Assembly (NCBI GenBank): GCA_052143655.1
Contig: JBKQSL010000150.1
Coordinates: 1 to 6,885, forward strand
Reading direction: 5' to 3'
DNA from: CAVSUR01 sp052143655
GTDB lineage: Bacteria > Actinomycetota > Actinomycetes > Streptosporangiales > Streptosporangiaceae
Length of the DNA: 6,885 nt
Part shown: positions 1 to 5,359 of the stretch, in pieces
How the letters are laid out: every line of letters starts with the position of its first letter
Numbering within the stretch: position 1 is the first letter of the stretch
Made by a program: the position numbers and the translations under genes
Notes under the pieces: generated by a model
Seen by the model: the letters and a program-made list of their open reading frames with translations, nothing else
The model's database searches: none
What the model was told of the DNA's origin: nothing

Positions 1-20
1 AGCCCGGGAGCATCAGGACC

Positions 21-659
21 ATGACGTCAGCGCTGCCGGAACGGTCCGTGGACGCCGTTCGCAGCCTGGAAGTGCGCTGGATCCTGCCCGGGGCGCTGGA
101 CCCGGAAGTGGCCCGCTGGTTCGGGCGGTTCCCGGCCGCGACCGAGGCGCGCGAGGATCTCTACCTGCTGCAGCCGCAGATGCGCGGGCTGTCGGTCAAG
201 ATCCGCGCCAGCGGCGCGCTGGAAGTCAAGATGTACCACGGCAGCCTCGGGATCCTGCACCTGGCGGCAGCCGCCCGCGGGCGCGTGCAGTCATGGCGCA
301 AGTGGTCGTTTCCGTTCAACCCGGCAGACATGGCGGGCAGCGAGCGGGCGGACTGGCAGCCAGTGGCCAAGCGCCGCCGGATCACCCGGTTCTCGCTGGC
401 CGCCGACTGCGTTGCCGCGGTCACCGAGCCCGGCTGCGCGGTGGAGCTGACCGAGGTCAGGACCCGCGACGCGGACTGGTGGTCGCTGGGCTTCGAGGCG
501 ACCGGCCCGGCGGACCAGCTAGCCAGCGGCCTGCAGGCCGCGGCGGCGCTGCTGTTCACAGCGCCCGTCCCGGCGGGCGTCGAACTCGGCCCGGAGGACT
601 CCCGGTCCTACGCGGAATGGCTCTGCGGGTACGCCGCCGACGACAGCGACGACGCCTGA
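21..659 (+). CDS. Conserved hypothetical protein with a CYTH-like pattern
   Basis: A 212-residue soluble protein with no signal peptide or membrane segment. Near the N-terminus it has E17-V-R-W, followed by a D-x-Y-L element at residues 46-49 and strands with alternating charged residues: L-S-V-K-I-R at 57-62 and L-E-V-K-M at 67-71. Further on come a W-R-K-W-S-F block and a late A-V-E-L-T-E-V strand. This spacing of acidic and basic residues on successive strands resembles the CYTH/triphosphate tunnel fold, which binds triphosphates or nucleotides with a metal ion. The classical E-x-E-x-K signature is not intact, since only E-x-R is present, so catalysis cannot be assumed. The ATG start is preceded by GGGAG at 6-10, ten bases upstream. 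Codon bias is typical of the window. The CYTH link is my inference from pattern, and the substrate is unknown. The next reading frame begins 31 bases after the stop. Confidence 0.8.
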   Translation: MTSALPERSVDAVRSLEVRWILPGALDPEVARWFGRFPAATEAREDLYLLQPQMRGLSVKIRASGALEVKMYHGSLGILHLAAAARGRVQSWRKWSFPFNPADMAGSERADWQPVAKRRRITRFSLAADCVAAVTEPGCAVELTEVRTRDADWWSLGFEATGPADQLASGLQAAAALLFTAPVPAGVELGPEDSRSYAEWLCGYAADDSDDA

Positions 660-690
660 GGCAAGCCCCGGCCGGCGCGAGAGCCTGGCA

Positions 691-1215
691 TTGCGGGCCT
701 TTGTGACGATCTACTGCCGGCGCCGTCCGGCTGCGATGCGGGCGCTGCTGCGCGCGGGAGCACGCAAGGCACTGCCGCCGGGCTTCGACGTCGAGACCCA
801 CTTCGGCCCGCCCTACCAGCCCTGGGACCAGCGGATGTGCGTGCTGCCGGACGGCGACCTGTTCCGGGCACTGCGGTCGGGCCGGGCGGAGGTCGTCACC
901 GACCGGGTCGCGACGTTCACGCCGGACGGCATCGAGCTGGCATCCGGCCGCACGCTGCCGGCCGACATCGTGGTGCTGGCGACCGGCCTGGCCCTGCAGC
1001 CGGTCGGCGGCATGACGCTGCGGGTGGACGGCGCGCCGGTCATCCTGCGCGACACGGTCTGCTACAAGGGCATGATGCTGTCGGGCGTGCACCAGAACTA
1101 CCTGCGGGACGTCGTGCTGATGCGGCGCGGCCCGGTCGAGGATGAGGGCATCGTGTTCTCCCGCGGCCGGCGGTTCAGCCTGGACGGCGCCGCGGCAGCC
1201 GGGCCAGCACGCTGA
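691..1215 (+). pseudogene. ethA: Truncated, internally deleted EthA-type Baeyer-Villiger monooxygenase
   Basis: The 174-codon frame matches the C-terminal half of EthA-type FAD/NADPH monooxygenases, whose full proteins are about 490 residues. The diagnostic blocks are H-F-G-P-P-Y-Q-P-W-D-Q-R at 37-48, P-D-G-D-L-F-R-A at 53-60, V-V-T-D at 68-71, A-D-I-V-V-L-A-T-G-L at 91-100 and Y-K-G-M-M-L-S-G-V at 125-133. From memory of the family, S-G-V should run into P-N...Y-T-N-A-S-W-T. Here it jumps to Q-N-Y-L-R-D and R-R-G-P-V-E-D-E-G, which normally lie near the C-terminus, so about 80 residues are missing in frame. Roughly 240 N-terminal residues are also absent, including the GxGxxG FAD site and the NADPH Rossmann motif. 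A TTG start is possible but has no good ribosome binding site. The product cannot bind FAD or NADPH normally. The remnant has no premature stop, which suggests recent deletion. The gene symbol names the family only. Confidence 0.85.
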
Positions 1216-2719
1216 TGCCCAGCGCGCCGGCCGGCACCAGCGTCACCAGCGCGGGCAGCTGGTAGCGCCAGGAGAACTCAAACAGGTCCGACATCAGGAG
1301 CACGAACGCCGCCGCGGCGAAGTACAGCAGGCAGGCCAGCGCGAGCTGGCGGGCAGCCGGATCGGCCCGGGTGCGGCGGCGCAGCAGGGCCGCCGACCCG
1401 GCCAGCCCGGTCACCGCGGCCAGCGCCAGCAGCGGGCCCGGCGGGTAGCCGCCGCCGAGCTGGTAGGAGCGCAGGAACGCGGCACCTGGCCGCCACACGG
1501 CCGGCCTGCCGCCGCCGGCGAACCGGCCCAGCTCGGCCTGCACGTCCGCGCGGGTGGAGTGCGAGGAGAAGTACGGGAAGGACGTCTGGAACTGCCAGCG
1601 GGCGATGGGCGTGTCGCCCTGGCCCGTCGCCCGGGTCAGCATGAACAGCTTCGCCACGTCGCGGCCGTAGGCGGCGAGCACCCGCAGCGGCTGCTGGGCC
1701 AGCACCCGGTGGTTGAAGTCGGAGATCATGGCGTCGGTGCCGGCCCGCGACGGGTCCCGGTAATACGGCCGTATCGGGGAGGCCTGGTTGTACTCCAGCC
1801 AGTCGGGGCCCTGCGCCTGCTGCGCCGGGTCCGGGCACATGCCCCGCTCGGCCGCCGGCAGCCGCAGGGTGCCGCAGTCCGCCGCGGCCGCCGTCCGCCC
1901 GTACAGCGACGTGACCCCGGCATGCGACAGGAAGAAGTTCCCGGCCACCAGGTACGAGACGGTGCAGTAGGCCAGGATCGGCAGCACGAACGCCGCGCAC
2001 AGCACGCCTGCCCGGCCGGCGGCCCGCCGCCAGCCGCCGCCGACCGCCAGCAGGAAGATCACCGCAGGCAGCAGCAGCGCCTCGCCGACCTGAGCCACGG
2101 TGGCGCAGGCACCCAGCAGCAGCCCGCCGGCGGCCGCGCGGCGCCAGGTCACCCGCGGCTGCCACAGCACGACGGCCAGGCCCGCGACGATCAGCGCCTC
2201 GAACAGGGTGTCCGGCATGATCTCCTGCTCGATCTGCAGCTGGTACGCGTCGAGCAGGACCGGCGCGATGGCCACGGCGGCCAGCCAGCGCGGCACCCCG
2301 CGGCGCAGCAGCACCAGGTAGCTGAGCACTCCCATGGCCAGGCCGAGCAGGTGCTGGATCACGACAACCGCCTCGAACCCGCCGGCCAGCAGCGCCGGCC
2401 GCAGCAGGCCGGCGTATCCGACCGGGTCCATGCCGTTGGCGTTGTACAGGTAGCGCTCGCTGTCGATGTAGAGCAGCGCGGGGCGGTAGGCAGCCAGGGC
2501 CAGCACTCGCAGCGCCAGCCCTGCGGCCAGCAGCAAGACCGCCAGCCAGTGCCGCCGTCCCAGCTCAGCGGCACGGGCCAGCCCGGCGGCACGGGGCCAG
2601 CGTCCTCGGCGCAGTGCTTCGGGAGACGGAACCCCGGACGACGGGGCCCTGGGGGCCGGGGCCGTCTGCTCCGCAGCGGGCTCCGCGGCAGGCTGTGCGG
2701 CCGCCGGGCGGCGGATCAC
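1175..2719 (-). CDS. Polytopic GT-C-type glycosyltransferase (membrane protein)
   Basis: A 514-residue integral membrane protein. A cytosolic tail rich in Ala, Pro and Arg (about residues 1-55) is followed by many hydrophobic segments from residue 58. A large hydrophilic region, with D-C-G-T and M-C-P-D-P, lies between the membrane blocks. The C-terminus is Arg/Pro-rich. The first extracytoplasmic loop carries Y-I-D-S-E-R-Y at 84-90 and D-P-V-G-Y at 98-102. A further acidic loop, E-Q-E-I-M-P-D, lies at 164-170. Acidic residues in early external loops are typical of GT-C enzymes (PMT/ArnT type), which take sugar from a polyprenyl-phosphate donor. Donor and acceptor are not identifiable. The GTG start overlaps the stop of the upstream glycosyltransferase gene as GTGA, indicating translational coupling. 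The 3' end overlaps the opposing monooxygenase remnant by 41 bases. It might instead be a non-enzymatic GT-C-like membrane protein. Confidence 0.8.
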   Translation of the reverse strand: MIRRPAAAQPAAEPAAEQTAPAPRAPSSGVPSPEALRRGRWPRAAGLARAAELGRRHWLAVLLLAAGLALRVLALAAYRPALLYIDSERYLYNANGMDPVGYAGLLRPALLAGGFEAVVVIQHLLGLAMGVLSYLVLLRRGVPRWLAAVAIAPVLLDAYQLQIEQEIMPDTLFEALIVAGLAVVLWQPRVTWRRAAAGGLLLGACATVAQVGEALLLPAVIFLLAVGGGWRRAAGRAGVLCAAFVLPILAYCTVSYLVAGNFFLSHAGVTSLYGRTAAAADCGTLRLPAAERGMCPDPAQQAQGPDWLEYNQASPIRPYYRDPSRAGTDAMISDFNHRVLAQQPLRVLAAYGRDVAKLFMLTRATGQGDTPIARWQFQTSFPYFSSHSTRADVQAELGRFAGGGRPAVWRPGAAFLRSYQLGGGYPPGPLLALAAVTGLAGSAALLRRRTRADPAARQLALACLLYFAAAAFVLLMSDLFEFSWRYQLPALVTLVPAGALGISVLARLPRRRPG

Positions 2720-4263
2720 TGCCCGGGCCAGCCGGCCGGCACCCGGTGGGCCGTGTACGGCACCACCGCCTGGGCGGCCTCAGCCGGCGCGGTCGCCTGG
2801 CCCCCGCTGGAATGCCAGATCGACAGCAGCACGGTGACGATGGTGATCCACCGGGTCATCCGGTTACGCGGCACCTGGGTGAGCGCGACCCAGGCGATGG
2901 CGGTATACCAGGGGAACACCCACGGCGCCACCAGCACCCAGGCGAACGTCAGGGCGAACGGAGCCACCACCTCCCGCGGCTGGTCGGAGGAGATGGTGCG
3001 GTAGACGAGCCAGGCGACGACGAGCATCGCGACCGGCCACAGGAAGCTGATGACCGTTGCCATGGCGGTCTCGCCGGCCTTGCCGGCCGCCAGGTAGCCC
3101 AGCCCCTTCACGAACCACCAGGGCGAGGGCAGGATCACCCACTTTGACCCGGCGAAGATCGGCTTCAGCGCCGCCAGCCCGTAGAAGCTGTATTGCACCG
3201 CGATCGTGGCCAGCGACACGGCCGCGATCCGGGCGGTGCGCAACCACTCGTGCCGCCGCAGCAGCGGCCAGGCCAGGCCCAGCCCGATCAGCACCGCGTT
3301 GATCTTGATACCGCAGCCGACGCCGATCAGCACGCCGATCAGCACGTCGCCCCATAGCCCGCTGACCCGCCGCGCGACCTGGATCGCGCAGATCGCCGCG
3401 GCCGCCACGAACGTGTCCAGGTGGCCGCCGCCCACCAGCTGCTGGATGAGGACCGGGTTCGCGGTCCAGAACAGCGTCGCCCGCACCGGGTCGTCGGAGG
3501 TCTTCAGCAGCAGGAACCCCACGCCCAGGAACACCAGGCCGTTGAGGATCATCAGCACCCAGACCGTGGTGGCGGCGTTCGGGCCGCCGATCGAGGCGGC
3601 GAACCGCTGGATCAGCGTGGCGATGGGGCCGTAGACGGATGGCTGCTTCTTCCAGACCGTCCCGATGATCTGGTAATAGAGCGTGTTGTGGCCCAGCCAG
3701 GCCGGGCCGACGGCGTAGGGGTCGCCGCCGATCTGGGCGATCCGGCCGTAGGCCGCGTAGCTGGCCGTGTCCGACGAGCCGACCGGCGTCAGGCACACCA
3801 TCGCCGCGACGACGGTCGCGCTGGCCGCGAACAGGTGCCGCGGGTTAGGCCGCCAGCCCTGGCTGTGCGCCCACAGCATCCCGGCGAGCCCGAGGCAGGC
3901 GAGCACGTCCCCGAGGTAGAGCATCACCATCGCGAGGATGCTCCCGCTGCCGTAGTTGAGAGCGGGCAGCAGGTGCGACAGCGGCAGCCTGATATAGGGC
4001 AGCGTCTCGGTGTTGGGGGCGGTCGCCCCGACCAGCATGCCCAGCAGCAGGCCCGCCGCAGCCAGGGAAACGGCGACCTTCGGAGTAGACAGCCTGCTCC
4101 AGGACAGCTTGCGGATCACTGTCGACATGACCCGCTCGACCGGGCCCGGACGGCCTGGGGATGTGCTCTGGCCGCCCGTCTCGCCCGGGTCAGGCGCGCC
4201 GGGCCGCCCGGCCGGCCCGGTCAGCCCGGGCAGGCCAGCCGAGTTGACGGACACCCGAGTCAC
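2716..4263 (-). CDS. Polyprenol-phosphomannose-type alpha-1,6-mannosyltransferase-like GT-C protein (MptB-like)
   Basis: A 515-residue polytopic membrane protein. Residues 1-45 form a Gly/Pro-rich, probably disordered cytosolic tail, and membrane helices begin near residue 64. The first large loop contains S-S-D-T-A-S-Y at 163-169, Y-G-R-I at 172-175 and G-G-D-P-Y at 179-183. Next come Y-G-P at 211-213, N-P-V-L-I-Q-Q-L-V-G-G-G-H-L-D at 269-283, and a late W-V-F-P-W-Y-T. This order of S-x-D...Y-x-x-Y-G-R-I, DPY, YGP, GGxHxD and PWY matches the actinobacterial MptA/MptB group. Those enzymes add alpha-1,6-mannose to lipoglycans from polyprenyl-phosphate mannose on the outer membrane face. The aspartate of S-D-T is the likely catalytic base by family analogy. 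The sugar specificity is inferred. The GTG start at 4263 is supported by GGAGGT eight bases upstream. An internal ATG at codon 46 would remove the tail but lacks a comparable site. It heads a two-gene operon. Confidence 0.82.
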   Translation of the reverse strand: MTRVSVNSAGLPGLTGPAGRPGAPDPGETGGQSTSPGRPGPVERVMSTVIRKLSWSRLSTPKVAVSLAAAGLLLGMLVGATAPNTETLPYIRLPLSHLLPALNYGSGSILAMVMLYLGDVLACLGLAGMLWAHSQGWRPNPRHLFAASATVVAAMVCLTPVGSSDTASYAAYGRIAQIGGDPYAVGPAWLGHNTLYYQIIGTVWKKQPSVYGPIATLIQRFAASIGGPNAATTVWVLMILNGLVFLGVGFLLLKTSDDPVRATLFWTANPVLIQQLVGGGHLDTFVAAAAICAIQVARRVSGLWGDVLIGVLIGVGCGIKINAVLIGLGLAWPLLRRHEWLRTARIAAVSLATIAVQYSFYGLAALKPIFAGSKWVILPSPWWFVKGLGYLAAGKAGETAMATVISFLWPVAMLVVAWLVYRTISSDQPREVVAPFALTFAWVLVAPWVFPWYTAIAWVALTQVPRNRMTRWITIVTVLLSIWHSSGGQATAPAEAAQAVVPYTAHRVPAGWPGQ

Positions 4264-4271
4264 CTGGGCCT

Positions 4272-4277
4272 ACCTCC
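4272..4277 (-). promoter_or_regulatory. Ribosome binding site fixing the GTG start of the MptB-like gene
   Basis: On the minus strand this reads GGAGGT, eight bases before the GTG at 4263-4261. It is near-perfect to the 16S anti-Shine-Dalgarno. It decides for the GTG start over the in-frame ATG at 4128, whose upstream bases show no such match. Confidence 0.8.
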
Positions 4278-4606
4278 ATTGGCGGACCTGCGCGGCCGCA
4301 GCCTGCGCCGGGATCGCCGTGCCGCCCGCCCTGGGCGCCCGGCCGCCGTCAGCTCATCCGGCCGATGCTGGTCGCAGGTCTTTGCCCAGGGTATGGTCGC
4401 GCGCTCACTTCCCACGCCACATTCGCCTGAAACGTACCGGCGAGTCACGCAGCCCCCGCCGGGTCCGCCTCGCAGGCTAGCCGGCGGCGCGGCTGCCCGG
4501 AGCCAGCACGGCTATCCGGATGGCTGCGCGCTCAACCGGACGGGCCGGCCGGCCGCTTGTCAGGTGGTGCCGAGCGCCGGGCAGCAACCGCTATGCGCCG
4601 CGCCGA

Positions 4607-4632
4607 CCCCGCTGGCTGCCCTGCCTGCGGGG
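4607..4632 (-). terminator. Weak candidate terminator hairpin after the 60-codon gene
   Basis: CCCCGC at 4607-4612 and GCGGGG at 4627-4632 form a perfect 6-bp GC stem around a 14-base loop. It starts nine bases past the stop of the minus-strand 60-codon gene. There is no U-tract. The position is right for a terminator, but a 6-bp GC stem arises easily in DNA of this composition. Confidence 0.3.
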
Positions 4633-4641
4633 CTGGCGGTG

Positions 4642-4824
4642 TCACGACCTGTCGGCGCGGCGCGGCTGGCGGGCGGCAGCCGCCCGGCTCGGCGCCGCTG
4701 GCGGCACCGGGGCCGACTGGGGCCTGGGCTCGGCCGGCTGCGGCCCGCGGGTCAGCAGCTCGGCGGTCTGGATCTCCAGCTGCCGGATGGCGGCGAGGTT
4801 CCGCTCGGCATGACCGTATGACAT
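4642..4824 (-). CDS. Small hypothetical protein, 60 residues
   Basis: The predicted protein begins M-S-Y-G-H-A-E-R-N-L-A-A-I-R-Q-L-E. Residues 6-26 look like a charged amphipathic helix. From about residue 28 it becomes a Pro/Ala/Arg-rich, probably disordered and strongly basic tail ending in A-D-R-S. There is no signal peptide or membrane segment. The ATG at 4824 is chosen because the minus strand carries GGAGGAGA (4838-4831) six bases upstream, the best ribosome binding site in this part of the window. The frame stays open back to 5166, but the upstream part has no protein-like composition or second ribosome binding site. A perfect hairpin abuts the ribosome binding site. The gene is divergent from the secreted-protein gene. 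Function is unknown; I have a vague impression of similar short actinobacterial proteins with this N-terminal motif, which a search would settle. Confidence 0.65.
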   Translation of the reverse strand: MSYGHAERNLAAIRQLEIQTAELLTRGPQPAEPRPQSAPVPPAAPSRAAAARQPRRADRS

Positions 4825-4837
4825 GACCGCTCTCCTC

Positions 4838-4859
4838 CGCTCACCTGCCGCGGTGAGCG
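4838..4859 (-). promoter_or_regulatory. Perfect 8-bp inverted repeat abutting the Shine-Dalgarno of the small gene
   Basis: CGCTCACC at 4838-4845 and GGTGAGCG at 4852-4859 flank a 6-base spacer. In the minus-strand transcript the 3' arm ends on the first G of the GGAGGAGA ribosome binding site, 14 bases before the ATG. If transcribed, it would fold into a stable stem touching the ribosome landing site. If not, it is a dyad suitable for a dimeric repressor. Too compact for a known riboswitch class. Confidence 0.5.
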
Positions 4860-4960
4860 TGCTTACTGCCAGGCTGCACAGTATCCGCGGTAATCCTTCA
4901 GTGGCCTTGGTCCCGCAGCACCCGGCCCGAAGGCCCTGCGGTTGCGCCCGATGACCGTGG

Positions 4961-5160
4961 CCGTCAGGGATCCTCGCCGCGATCACCGGCGCGGCCGTCG
5001 CCAGGACCGACCCGGCCCGCAGCGGGGTCAGCGGCGGGCTGGCGGTGCAGCCGGCTTGCTGCCGCCGCTGGTCAGCACCGGGCTGATCATGGGGGACGAG
5101 AAGCGCCCGGCCCCGGTTCCGGCCGGCATCGTCGTGGTCTCGATGCCGGAGGAAATCGGC
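4961..5160 (+). other. Possible decayed coding trace (low confidence)
   Basis: Two adjacent stretches read as protein-like in different plus frames. From 4967, in the second frame, it reads G-I-L-A-A-I-T-G-A-A-V-A-R-T-D-P-A-R-S-G-V-S. From about 5055 to 5155, in the first frame, it reads G-L-L-P-P-L-V-S-T-G-L-I-M-G-D-E-K, then a block with A-G-I-V-V-V-S-M-P-E-E-I-G. One base shift would join them into a membrane-protein-like sequence with an L-P-P-L turn. There is no start codon with a ribosome binding site, and the first frame is open only after a stop at 4952. It may be a frameshifted remnant, or chance in GC-rich DNA. The rest of the 4860-5195 stretch shows no gene. Confidence 0.2.
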
Positions 5161-5170
5161 GCTCACTGCT

Positions 5171-5184
5171 CGCTGCTAGCAGCG
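5171..5184. repeat. 14-bp perfect palindrome
   Basis: CGCTGCTAGCAGCG is fully self-complementary. It sits about 175 bases before the secreted-protein gene and immediately upstream of an AT-richer segment. An overlapping alternative pairing joins GGCGCT (5158-5163) with AGCGCC (5181-5186). It could be an operator for a dimeric regulator. Confidence 0.45.
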
Positions 5185-5194
5185 CCAGCGCGCT

Positions 5195-5291
5195 CTTTTG
5201 GCGTTGATGACGTTATTTTTACCTGGCGTGCAATTCTTCCGCTTGTTAACTCTTGTCAACCTTCGTGCCGCTTTCCGCGTCCTTCTACTGT
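5195..5291 (+). promoter_or_regulatory. Likely promoter region of the secreted-protein gene
   Basis: This is the only clearly AT-rich patch in the window, with T-rich runs at 5194-5220 and 5231-5259, ending 70 to 160 bases before the GTG start. Candidate elements are TTGATG at 5204-5209, TTGTCA at 5253-5258 and TACTGT at 5286-5291, which fits TAnnnT. None pairs with another at the ideal 16-19 bp spacing, so I assign the region rather than a -35/-10 pair. Confidence 0.4.
5242..5260. repeat. 10-bp-phased imperfect direct repeat in the promoter region
   Basis: CTTGTTAAC at 5242-5250 and CTTGTCAAC at 5252-5260 differ at one of nine positions and are spaced exactly ten bases apart, about one helical turn. 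The first copy contains the palindrome GTTAAC. Same-face spacing is what a regulator binding cooperatively would use. No binding protein is identifiable. Confidence 0.4.
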
Positions 5292-5316
5292 CGGGCCTCG
5301 ATCGCACCACGACAGT
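5287..5316 (+). promoter_or_regulatory. 7-bp inverted repeat ahead of the secreted-protein gene
   Basis: ACTGTCG at 5287-5293 and CGACAGT at 5310-5316 are exact inverted copies separated by 16 bases. The left arm overlaps the candidate -10 TACTGT. It could be an operator at the promoter or a leader hairpin, depending on where transcription begins. Confidence 0.35.
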
Positions 5317-5359
5317 CGCGGACCCGGACTGACACCCGCCAGCAGACAAAGGAGAGAAC

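Larger units (their letters stand above)
4264..4641. other. Intergenic region, 378 bases, no gene seen
   Basis: This stretch lies upstream of the mannosyltransferase-like gene and downstream of the 60-codon gene, both on the minus strand. Reading frames here are either extensions of antisense frames or have arginine/proline/alanine-rich, low-complexity translations with no recognisable motif. It must hold the promoter of the glycosyltransferase operon unless transcription reads through from the small gene. I found no convincing -35/-10 pair. The least GC-rich part is about 4405-4435. Self-complementary GC tracts such as GGCCGGCCGGCC at 4543-4554 are expected by composition and are not interpreted. 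Confidence 0.5.

Noticed and set aside
1142..3004. A 620-codon open frame on the plus strand
   Set aside because: Its translation is dominated by Q, R, G, H and A with no hydrophobic core or motif. It runs antisense to two convincing membrane-protein genes, so it is a GC-bias shadow.
4543..4554. GGCCGGCCGGCC as a terminator or operator
   Set aside because: Alternating GC self-complementary tracts are expected in DNA of this composition, and it is not placed at a gene end.
3421..4821. A 466-codon open frame on the plus strand covering the 4264-4641 spacer
   Set aside because: The composition is low-complexity Arg/Gly/Ala/Pro, with no ribosome binding site. It is antisense to the MptB-like gene and the small gene.
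4880..4885. GATACT on the minus strand as a -10 box for the small gene
   Set aside because: No acceptable -35 sequence lies 16-19 bases upstream, so it is not listed as a promoter.
4825..5166. An N-terminal extension of the 60-codon gene to 174 codons
   Set aside because: The extension is rich in R, H and Q without a plausible fold and lacks a ribosome binding site. The ATG at 4824 has an excellent one.
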